Origin: Persicaria tinctoria
Taxonomy: Eukaryota; Streptophyta; Magnoliopsida; Caryophyllales; Polygonaceae
Assembly: GCA_037127255.1 (NCBI GenBank)
Contig: JBANSL010000008.1
Span: 5,604,896 to 5,668,895, forward strand
Direction: 5' to 3'
Length of the DNA stretch: 64,000 bases
Below, piece after piece: positions 34,841 through 45,638 of the stretch (positions are counted from its first letter, which is position 1; every line of letters begins with the position of its first letter). The position numbers and the translations under genes were made by a program. The notes below the pieces were generated by a model. The model was not told the DNA's origin, did not search any database, and saw only the letters and a list, made by a program, of their open reading frames with translations.

Positions 34841-36372
34841 TATGGGTTTCAACTCGGTATTTTAGATTCGAGACCCGAAATCAATTGGAATTCGAATGAC
34901 TCGGGAGTCGATATCCGATGAGTCAACGGGGCAAAATTGACCTAGTGAGTCAGCATTATGTAGACGTCCACGGAGATTGATCCCACATAGATTCGTCATG
35001 CAATTGTGTTCAACACATTAAGATCACGCATACTTAAATAATATATACTCCGTATGTTATAATTTTAGTATGTATAGAACACTTATTTGTATAAATATGA
35101 TTATTTTTATGTTTAAAATATTAATGTAAATATGACACGAACTATTATCATTGCAGGGATTAATGCAAAGGAATGAGAACAAACTATTGTGTGTTGTTAG
35201 CTAGTTTCCATCTCATCTGTCATTCTGGCATAATTTACCTTCAAATATAATGTCGGCCGGTATGATGACTAGTTTGTGAATTGAAGATTGCTTGTATCTG
35301 CCAAATTTGTTTTGTGTACAAGAAGACTAGAACCAGTTACTCTGAATGAAGAGTCTGAACGTTACTTGTTCAGTTGTCTTGGATTACTTCCAGATTTGTT
35401 GTAAAGGACTTTGGATATTACAAGTGATAACCTTATTCTGTATGGATCGACTATGGATGAAGAAAAGGTGCATAGGAATCTAGATGAACAACACTCTACA
35501 TAGCTTAGCTTTTACCGAACGTCTTGATCATGAATATGTAGCTTTTACAAGATAAATCGTACTTATAATGACCCCATGAATCCTTAATTACTCTCTTCAC
35601 CTGCAAATATCTCTGCTGTTTGTCACATATATAATTTTGCTGCGGTTTTGGAATATCTCTGCTGTTTGAGGGTTGCAGTCAGATTGGTTGATTTTGCAAC
35701 GCGTTTCAGATCCAACATTTACAAGCTGATCGGATCGGAGGAGGTAAATTCCTTTTGTTCCCATTATCCTATAATTTTGAGGATTTCCTTTGATTTTGTC
35801 TGTGAAATTGCTTTTGATTAGCACTGAGTATGTGACTTGTGTAAGAGAGTGCGTTGGTTTAGAGGAACCCAAGGAGGCCTTCCTCTAATCCCCTTGGCTT
35901 CGATCTCCCCATATTTGTTGGGCAAATCTCAACCCTAAAACTTTTTCTTTTAATTCTTTTTTTTTTTTTTAAGTGTAAAACCCAACTCCACCCATGAATT
36001 TGATAGAATTTGATTTCATGAGATCCAAACTTTGTTGGCTTTCTTTAAGATTTGAAGTAATTAGTCAAATTAGCAACTAATTGAACCTCAAACCAGGCCA
36101 TTAGAATTGGAGATAGACCTTGATTGAATCAGTTGAAATTGCTAGATGCGAATAGGAGTGTGAAAGAGATGGGATTCGGTGTTGCAAATTATGATAAGGG
36201 TATTGCGTAATTCTTGGCAGTTTGAAGGATAAATTTTTTATAATCCATATATTCATCCATTATTATGGTGTTAGGAATTTTCTTTTGTCTCACTCAATAA
36301 TGAAACTCACAATTAGCTAGTTAACTTTTCTTGTGGTGTTCAAGCAGAAGGGAATTGAACCCAACAGCGGCT
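34841..36372. other. Intergenic region between PABN and NLR
   Basis: I see no gene or clear element here. Short TACTCCGTAT words and poly-T runs are present. The last part is the presumed promoter and leader of the NLR gene. Confidence 0.4.
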
Positions 36373-38062
36373 ATGAATTCAATTGTGAATCTTGCGGTGC
36401 GGTTGGAAAAATCGGTGAACTACTGTTGCAAGAAGCCAAGTTCTTGCATAGCGTCGAAGATCAGGTTGAGAGCATGCAACATGAGTTGATCATGATGAAC
36501 AATTTTCTCATTGACATGGAAGCCCTAAACGATGAACTACTCCATGAAACCGCCAAACAAATAAGGAGGATCGCTTATGATGCTGAAGATGGGATTGAGT
36601 CCTATATCCTCGAGGTTATCAATCCAGCTAAAAACAAGGGCTTCTTCAAAAGATATCTAAGCTTGTTCGGATGCCTTGTAAACACCCACAAAGCAGGCGC
36701 TGAGATTGAAGACATCAAAACGAGGATAACTAGTACCATGGAATCGTTGAGAAGATATCGAGTGGACAATGGATCAACTAAATTTGGAGGGGAGGGGCGA
36801 AAGAAAACCGAGGTTTGGAGACCAGCTGAGTATGCACACACTAAGGAGGACCGTGTGATTGGTCTTGATGAAGATATCAAAAGGTTGGTTGGCTTGCTCA
36901 CTACAAAATCAAATGAGACACAAATCTTGACAGTTGTGGGAATGGGTGGTTCGGGCAAAACCACTCTTGTTAGAAAGCTCTTCAACCACGAAAGTGTCAA
37001 ACAATGTTTTGATGTCATGGCATGGGTACCAATTTCACAAAAATGGGTTGTTCAACATGGTCTACTTGATATATATATCGAAGAGAATCAGTGGGGCGAA
37101 TGAGTCATCGGATGAGGTACAACATCCTCCTCAAGCAGTGGGGGAAAAGATTCACAAATACCTTGAGAAAAGAAAATATTTGATTGTCCTTGATGATGTG
37201 TGGACAAATGGGTCGAAGCATTGAGAGGGATCCTTGCGGCGTTACCAATGGGAAATAACGAAAGCAAAGTCATTGTCACAACTAGATCTAGAAATGTCGT
37301 CGTTTGTGGTCCAAATTTGAATGTATCCATCCATGAACCAAGGGAGCTCACCGCAGAGGAGAGTTGGGAACTATTTAGGAAGATAGCCCTCGATGATGCA
37401 GATGAGACTATTAGCTCTATAGAGTTTGCCGAATTGGAGGCGCTGGTGAAAGAGATGTTGAAGAAATTAATGTAAGGGGTTACCATTGATAATTGTTGCA
37501 TTAGCTGGAGTTCTTGCCAAAAAGAAAAATCTTGAGGAATGGGAAAAAGTGGAAAATGCTATGAGTTCAAGGGTGTTGGAAGCTGGAATGGGCACACAAA
37601 CATATGGGACGGTTAAAGAAATTTCATCATTAAGTTATAACGATTTGCCATCAGAACTAAAGCCATGCTTTCTTTACTTGGGTTTATTTCCAGAGGATAT
37701 CGAGATTCCAATCGGGATGCTAATTAGAACGTGGATAGCCGAAGGCTTTATCTCATCCAACAACTTGCAACAAGGAGAGACACTAGGAGATTTGGTTGTC
37801 GAATATATTAACGAGTTAATTGGTCGTTGTGTGGTCAGTGTTGTAAGGAGAAACTACGAGGGAAGAGCAAAGACCATTGAAATACATGATCTAATGAGGG
37901 GTTTATGCATAAAGAAGGCTAAAGAACTAGATTTCCTTGAGACTGTTTCATCTGAAAGCTTGGACCATAATAGAAGAGTGTCACAAATACGTCGAACGGC
38001 AATTCATTCCTATAATGACAAGTAAGCTTCTTTTTCTTCCATTGTTACATATATTTATATAA

Positions 38063-38562
38063 TCTATATATTACTTAAAAGCAAAGCCCCTATGCCACAT
38101 GTCTTTCCCTCACGCAAAGTTATTTTTGGCAACATTTATTTTGAATATATTTAGAAATAGCTTTTTTGGCAATATATATTTGATATATTCTATTTACATA
38201 TATTCATTTATATAATATATTTATAGATATATTTATATATCATCATATATCCTATTTTTATCTAATATTAATTACACAATATCATTTCATACTACATTTT
38301 TTTAACCATCTATCTATATATTACTTAAAAGCAAAGCCCCTATGCCACATGTCTTTCCCTCACGCAAAGTTATTTTTGGCAACATTTATTTTGAATATAT
38401 TTAGAAATAGCTTTTTTGGCAATATATATTTGATATATTCTATTTACATATATTCATTTATATAATATATTTATAGATATATTTATATATCATCATATAT
38501 CCTATTTTTATCTAATATTAATTACACAATATCATTTCATACTACATTTTTTTAACCAATGG
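38063..38562 (+). repeat. 250-bp tandem duplication of Helitron 5' end
   Basis: Both copies begin TCTATATATTACTTAAAAGC and include CCTATGCCACATGTC. They are virtually identical for about 250 bases, up to the ACTACATTTTTTTAACCA word. Confidence 0.85.
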
Positions 38563-39179
38563 GCTTAATTCAAAACTTATTTTTTAAATAAAGTTAAAAT
38601 TAACTACACAATATTGTTCCATTTTATTTTAATTACACAATATTATTTCATGCTATATTTTTTTAACCAATTGGATTAATTCAAAATATTTTTATAATAA
38701 AGTTAATTTTAACTATATAATATTATTTCATTTTATATTAATTACACAATATCATTTAAATCTATTTTTTTATTAAATCAAAACTTATTTTTTGAATAAA
38801 GTTAATATTAACTATACAATATTATTCCATTTTATATTAATTACACAAGATCATTTCATACTACATTTTTTAAAACAATGAGATTAATTCAAAACTTTTT
38901 TTTTAAGAAAGTTAATATTAACTATACAATATTATTTCATTCTATATTAATTGTGCAATATCATTTGAAACTATTTTCTTTTAAGAATGAAACAAGATCT
39001 CAAGACACAAGGGTTCTAATTTTCAAGTTGTTTTAGCTTTAAATTTTTGTAATTGTAATCTTACATTTTTTTTCTTTTGACTGGGCACCCTATATGTAGG
39101 GTCTTTCAAGCCATCTTTTAATGAATTCAAAATCACTTTATCGATCTACTTCTTGCCTACTGTAAAAATAACTGATTTA

Positions 39180-39181
39180 AA

Positions 39182-39260
<79 letters not shown>
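39180..39260. repeat. (TA)n microsatellite
   Basis: This is an almost pure TA repeat of about 80 bases inside the Helitron in the NLR intron. Any frame through it is spurious. Confidence 0.9.
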
Positions 39261-39264
<4 letters not shown>

Positions 39265-40312
39265 GTCCCAAATATATGACACTCAGATCTATTTTTTTCT
39301 ATTTTGTGTTAATGTATGGTAATAGTTTATTTCAATTTATAGTTGTAATTTTTTTACTTATAAAATTTTATTTTTATTTTAAAAAAAATACGCGCCATGG
39401 CGCGGGGACTGTACTAGTACTCCTTAAATTAGTTGGATTTCCATCTTTATTTCTTTTTAGGGTTTTTTTTCCAATATAATTTTTTTTATAAAAGATATTT
39501 TTAGCAAAAAAATGTTTTTTATTTTTTTAACTATACCACATTATATAATATAATTTATTCAATTAAAGCACTCACCTTTATTTTCTAACCATTGGTGATA
39601 TTGAAATTCCTTATTTAACTATTTTTTTTAAAGGGCACCTTATCATATAATCAAACGTTTTTTTGAATTTTTTTTAAAAATATCCTCTAAAAATATTTAT
39701 TTACCAAAACATTCAAACATCCGAAATATTCATACTAATTTTTTTTTATCTAATTAGTTAATTAATCAAGATCATTTCAATCACTAAAATAAAATATCAT
39801 TGGAAGGTTATATAACATTTGATTGAAAAAATAGAGGTTAGTGGTTCAATTAAATGGATTATATTATATATAGTACGGAGTATTTAAAAAAAATGAAAAA
39901 GTGGTTGTTAAAATAAAATTTGTTAATTTATACAGTGTATTCAAAAAAATTGTTTGTCATTAAACAAGGGCTTTTCAATTGCTAAATGTCACCGAAAATT
40001 CAAAACTTTTGGCCATAATATAGAGGTTTAAAAAATTAAAAATAAAAGTGTTTTGTTTTTCAAAAAAAAACTCTAATATATAAGGTTTTTTAATTTGGGA
40101 GAAAAATTTCATTCTTATACGTCATCCATTATTTAAAAAAAAACACGAACATAAGAAACTATTTTTTTTTTAGCAAAAGAAACTATTATTACTACTGTAT
40201 AAATTAATGGTGTAAAAATTGATTCATCTAAAATACCAGGGATATATTATTGAAAATAAGATTTGAGTGAGAAATACAATGCGGAATATGTTTTGAGGTA
40301 ATCAGATTATTA

Positions 40313-41233
40313 GAGCATCCCCAATGGGAGGTGCCTCAAAGTTTCTCTCCTCTTTCCTTATTCGTCCACCTCACTTTCCACTAACTTTATTCTCAACTCT
40401 CCCCAATTCAATTCCTCCTCCCACAATGGTCAGGTTCCCCAATAATCTATCTCATCTTATTTTCATACCTATTTTATTTTTCCTATAATTTCAAATGTTA
40501 AAAAATTAAATTGATTTATATTAAATTTTAATTTAATTTTTAATTAAATTTGATAATTATTTTTAATAATTTAAAGTATTTTTAAATAAATTTTTAATAA
40601 ATTTGAAATTTCAAAAACATATAAATTTAATATTATAAGTTAATATTATAATAATATTTTTAATTAATTTTAATAATTTAAAATATTTATAGTAAATTTA
40701 ATATTATAGTATAAGTTAATATATTTAATATTATAATTTAATTATATTTTAAATTACTTTTAATAATTTAAAAAATTATTAATGTAATTATTAATTATAT
40801 TTTTGAATTACTTTTAATAATTTAAAACATTTAAACTAAATTGTTAATATATCCGAGAACTAAAAAATATTAATTATATTTTTTAGTTATATTCGATAAT
40901 TAATTTTAGTAATTTAAAATAAATTTTTAATAAATTAAACCATTGAAAAAATTATTAATGTAATTATATAATTAATTTTAATAATTTAAAATATTTTAAT
41001 TAAGTTGTTAATATTTTTTAGTCTTTAATTAAAATCTATGAATGAAAATAAATAAAAAATAAAATGATTTATTAAGGTGACACGTGTCATCGTTTCATTG
41101 GTTTCAGATTTGGGAAGGTTCCCAATATATTGGGGCACCCCAAATTTGGGGAGGTTGTCCACAATGGTCGGGTTCCCCAAATCGCATTAAAAAGTGAAAT
41201 GGGGAGGGGAGCTCCCAACCATTGGGGATGCTC
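40313..41233. mobile_element. PIF/Harbinger (Tourist-like) element in NLR intron
   Basis: The 921-bp element has terminal repeats GAGCATCCCCAATGG / CCATTGGGGATGCTC and the 3-bp duplication TTA on both sides (40310-40312 and 41234-41236). Second-order subterminal words (CACAATGGTC, GGTTCCCCAA) occur near both ends. The interior is AT-rich and non-coding. Its right end lies 63 bases before the second NLR exon. Confidence 0.85.
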
Positions 41234-42891
41234 TTATGATTGAAATTAATTTCATTATTAATATTATTTCTTGAATTAATCTATGTCTTTGTACAGGATG
41301 TTTTGTCATTTCTTGCCAGACAACCGACACCTTCGATCTCTTTTCCTCTCTGCAACTCCTGTTGTTCGGTATTATTATTATGTCACTCTTTATGGCGCGA
41401 GAGCACAATTGAGTATAATGCCTATCCTGGAGAAGTTCAGGCTCCTTCGAGTCCTAATCCTCGTAGGCATCAAAACTTCAGACGGTACCTTACCAAAAGA
41501 GATTGGGAGCTTAATTCTTTTGAGGTATTTAGGTTTAATGGCCACAAATATCAATCAATTGCCTTCGTCTATCGGCAACTTGCGTAACCTTCTAACACTA
41601 GACTACAGAAGCATCCCTATTAATGAATGCTACGCGAAGATACCGAATGGTGTTTGGGAAATAGAAGGCCTTAGACATATATATTTACCTTGTGATCCTC
41701 GGGAGGGCACCAGATTTGATGCCCTCCACCAATTGCAAACTCTATGGGTAGAAGGAGCAAGTAGCTGGATGTTGGATGAGCTTCCTAAATTAAGCAAAAG
41801 TGTTCAAAAGCTCAACATAAAGGGCATAACAAGCAATGAGCATCTTGAGGTGGTATTTCGATGCCCAAGTATAAAGTATGATCGTATTCGTTCATTGGCC
41901 TTTAACTGTGACAATGGACGTGAACATGAAGGTGAAAGTGGTCGTGAAAAAGAGACGGTCGTGCTGAAGAATTTAGAGTGTATCTTCAATTCCCGACACC
42001 TGAGAAAATTATATTTAAACGGAAGAATAGATGATAGATTGGATTGCTTCCATTTTCCCTTTGGTATTAAGAAGCTAGTCTTGTTGAACGCAAAAATTGA
42101 AACAGAAGCAACACTTGAAGCTTTAGGAAGACTTCCCAGCCTAAAGGTCCTGCATTTATTGGATGACTCCTACATTGGCACTAAATGGAGTTGCTATGAG
42201 GGTCTGTTTTCACAGCTCAATGAGATTTGGATATATTGTCTTCCAGAATTACAAGAATGGAGAATCGAAAAGGGAGCAATGTGTCAGCTCAACAAGTTGA
42301 TTATTGGTTATTGTCATAGACTGACAAAGCTTCCGGAAGGATTGAAATTTGTTACCACCTTGAAAGAACTAGAGTTGAAAGGTATGGAAGCTGGATTTTA
42401 CAGGAGAATAAGACAAGAGTACGAAGAAGATGCTCACATCATTCAGCATATCCCTGTTGTGAAGTTTCCTGATGAGATTGATTATTATTAATAATCCTCT
42501 TACGCACTGCCAAGTAAGCAAGCTTTCCTAAACTTGAATACCTCCCTCATTATTAGTACTTTCCATCTTACTAGAAAAATAAAAGAAACAGAAATTGCCT
42601 CTTGATCACATATGGCAGGGCAACAAACTTAATTGAAGATGATGCATCCAAAGCAAAGGCAAGCAAAAGGGCCGAGCATACGTGGCAAGATCAAGATCGC
42701 GCCGGTTAATGGAGCTTGACGAAGAAGCAACTACTCTTTGTAATTAAGATAAATTTTGCATCAATTAATGTATTTCAGAATCAAACTACTAGCAGTAACA
42801 GTCCAGCCCAAAGAGGACAAGCCCATGAACAAGCCCAATGTCTCAGATATCACAATTGTCCATCACCAGGAAACTCGTGACGTGAATATAA

Positions 42892-43845
42892 GGGTGTGTT
42901 TGGGAACTGGATGGATTTTTGGGAATTTGTGGGATTTTAGGGGATATGGTAGATGGTGATGGGTTTTTGGGATGTAAAAGATGAAAAGTTAACACCCAAT
43001 TTTTTGGGTTTTGTGTTTGGTTGTATTTTGATTTTTTCGTGGATGGAGTGAGGGGAAAAGACCAAATTACCCCATTACCCACATGAAAAGACCAAAATGC
43101 CCCAACTTCATACCCTTCATACCCCTCCACCTCCCTGTACGGAGGGAGAAGGCGAGATCGGAGGAGTCGCCGGCGGCGAAGGCGGAGAGGAAGGGGAGGC
43201 CGACGACGGTGACCGGAATCTTGGCCCGGAGGAGGGGGGCTCTGGTCGGTGTCGTCTCGACGACCATCGGTGAGAGCTTCATACCTTCCTCGCCGAATGC
43301 CACCAGGACCTCTGTTCGGCTGCAAAAATTGCCGCCTCTCCCGATTCCGATCCGCCGCCCCTCCCGATATCTTCCATTGCCGATCAATTTGATTTCCGAC
43401 TCGCTCACTGAAATCTCCTAGTTCTAACAATCAACAACGAACGCTGTAGAAAACTGGATTTCCGGTAGACGTGTATCGCCTAGTATCGCTGCTGTCAGAT
43501 TCCGACGCCGTCCGCCGCTGCAGTTCCGGTGTAGGCCGACGGTCTCAATCAGAGCCTTCGCCGCTTCCGCTTCCGATGGCAGCGTCCGAGAGGCGGTGGC
43601 GGAGAGTGTAGCCCTCGGCGTTAATGGAGGACCAAGGAACCCAAGGGTAAAAAAGAGCATCTCCCTTTTCCTATCCACCAAACCTTGGTGGAGGAGGGGG
43701 GAAAACCCATCCACCACCATCCAGCAAACCTCCGATTCCAAACCCCCCAAACCCCTTAAACACCAACACCCAAACATGGAGGCACAGAAACCGATGCGGA
43801 AAACCCATCTTCCAAACCCCCTAAACACTACACCCAAACACACCC
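42892..43845. mobile_element. PIF-like element with GC-rich gene-like interior
   Basis: The ends GGGTGTGTTTGG and CCAAACACACCC are inverted repeats, and TAA flanks both sides (42889-42891 and 43846-43848). Subterminal regions are poly-G/T on the left and poly-C/A on the right. The centre (about 43130-43620) is strongly GC-rich, unlike the surroundings. On the minus strand it is open over about 110 codons, including KLSPMVVETTPTRAPLLRAK and PVTVVGLPFLSAFAAG. This suggests a captured gene piece; the source is not recognised. One or both strands may be open only because of GC content. Confidence 0.65.
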
Positions 43846-43849
43846 TAAG

Positions 43850-44890
43850 TTTGGGTTCTTGCCTATTTCGCTAGATTTTTTTATCCCTTTTTTACCATTC
43901 TTGAAAGAAAAAAAAAATTAATTGGAAGGTAAGCTTTTTGTTACACCCAAGGGCCAATGGCATGAAACTATGAAAGTGATGAAACTATTAGGCAACATAA
44001 ACTGTAAATAATGCATGAATATGGTGTTAGTTCTTGAATTGGTAAATAAAAAGCGGTCATTCCGGAGCTCAAACCGAAGACCTATGGTACTACCCACAAA
44101 TCTTTTCCGGTGAGTCATTCCGGAATGGTTAATACGGTGCTATTTCTCTTAAACAATGTTCGATCAGAATGTTAATCTTGGCTGAATGGACAAAAATAGT
44201 CAAAACTCACAAAAAACCACTTCCATGAAATTACTCGGGTTGTTAGCAGGGATAATTATCTGTCCAATTACATTTGAGTGGGAGATCTTCTCCACTCCAT
44301 GGACCATAGTGAGCCCTACACCATAAAATTATTTTTATTATAAAACAAAGGTAAAAAAAAATTTAAAATTATATTACTGATGTACACTCATATTTATATG
44401 GTTATAAAAATTTATCTTAAAAAAATCATGAGAAAACTCATTTTCTAAAATAATTCATATTTCCATTATCTATAATTTTTTAAACATGATTTTTTATGAT
44501 AAAAATTTATAAACATATGAATACAAGTGTATATAAGTTAGATATAATTTTTTTTAAAAAAAATTAACATTTTTTTTTTGTAACAAATATAATTTTGTGA
44601 TGTACCATAGGGTACACCATGGGGTGTAGAAAATCCCCACTCATTACATTTACATCAATTTATTCTTGATTCAACATATAGCACAAATTTTTATATTATT
44701 GTATAGGTTGCACCATCTTTCATACATGTATGTATGCAAATTCAATTCCTATGAAAGGTTGGAATTGAATTACCTTGAGAAGGGTAAGTAAAATCTACCT
44801 TCTTCTTCTATTATCCAAAATCTCCTATTATCTTATTTTTTTTTAATCAAAAACTCCAATTTTAAATAGGATTAATCTTAAAAACAAAGG
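43850..44890. other. Intergenic, no gene seen
   Basis: This AT-rich DNA with poly-A/T runs separates the PIF-like element from the minus-strand Helitron. No coding region or complete repeat could be delimited. Confidence 0.4.
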
Positions 44891-44895
44891 GTAAA

Positions 44896-45517
44896 CTAGT
44901 ATAATTCCCGCGCCATCGCGTGGTTTTTTAAAACTAAAATATTAATAATATATATGAATATATTATAAAATACTAATAAAAGTTAAGATAAAAAAAAACT
45001 TTACCATAGATGTATCTTATAATTTTGAAATGTTTTTTTTATAACTCGTCTAAGATTGACACGTAAGCAAATGTCATGTATATGGGTATTAGAGGGTATT
45101 AGTATAAATACCCCTTATGAGTTGTAATTGAGACATCAATGAATCATATGAAAAACCCAATTATCCCTTTTCTCCCTAACCCTTTACTCTCTCTCTAAAC
45201 CCTAATCTCTCTTTCTCTAATTCATCACCTTCTTCCCTAAATCTCTCCTTTTACTATCAAATTTCCTTGTTATTAGTTATGATTCATCTAGGGACATAAC
45301 AGCAAAGTCTTCTAAATTAAGGTTATATATAGATTGTTAGTAAATATGTTAAGAATAAAAGAGAATGGAGGATTAAAAAAATTAATGGAAAAAAAGAGAA
45401 AAGGAGAAATAAAAAAATCAAGAAAAAAAACATAATTGGACCAATTGGTCAATATTCCTAAAACTCCTCTAAGATTGACACGTAAGCAAAATCTTCTAAA
45501 TTAATGTTATATATAGA
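44896..45517 (-). mobile_element. Helitron-type element, minus strand
   Basis: Read on the minus strand it starts TCTATATATAACATTAATTTAGAAG after an A (45517). It ends with the hairpin CCACGCGATGGCGCGGG and then CTAG (44899-44896), with T following. A second possible 5' end, TCTATATATAACCTTAATTTAG, lies inside at 45333. The word TCTAAGATTGACACGTAAGCAAA also occurs twice (about 45050 and 45467), which again suggests a duplicated 5' region. Confidence 0.7.
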
Positions 45518-45638
45518 TGGTTAAAAGAGTAATTTTAAATAAATTGCCACAAAAGTTCCATATTTAACCAAACAAAATGTATGAATTGAATTTATAGGAA
45601 AGGATTTTCAACCAAACATATTTTTATAGAAGAAGAAC

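Larger units (their letters stand above)
38063..39417 (+). mobile_element. Helitron-type element in NLR intron
   Basis: The 5' end TCTATATATTACTTAAAAG follows an A. The 3' end has the hairpin CGCGCCATGGCGCG (39391-39404), then CTAG at 39414-39417 followed by T. TC start, hairpin, CTRR end and A/T insertion are Helitron hallmarks. The first 250 bp (38063-38312) are repeated at 38313-38562, so there are two possible 5' ends. No Rep/helicase is present; it is non-autonomous and AT-rich. Confidence 0.75.
36373..42491 (+). pseudogene. CC-NB-ARC-LRR immune receptor, frame-disrupted
   Basis: Two coding exons (36373-38021 and 41297-42491) are joined in phase across a 3275-bp GT-AG intron. The order is a coiled-coil domain (ELLLQEAKFLHSVEDQVESM; EDVID-like DAEDGIESY), P-loop GMGGSGKTT (about 36943), AWVPISQ, kinase-2 YLIVLDDVW, KVIVTTRSR, GLPL, FLYLGLFPED and an IHD in place of MHD, then an LRR region in exon 2. 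Plant NLRs of this RPP13/RPP8-like class sense pathogen effectors. Exon 1 has four frame changes: a short A-run at 36407-36411, an AT-run at about 37069-37079, near 37201-37210, and an extra TTAA at 37467-37470 just before GLPL. Exon 2 is open throughout. It is either a recent pseudogene or affected by assembly errors. Confidence 0.85.

Noticed and set aside
39153..39479. Tyr/Ile repeat frame of 108 codons
   Set aside because: It is a translation of the (TA)n microsatellite.
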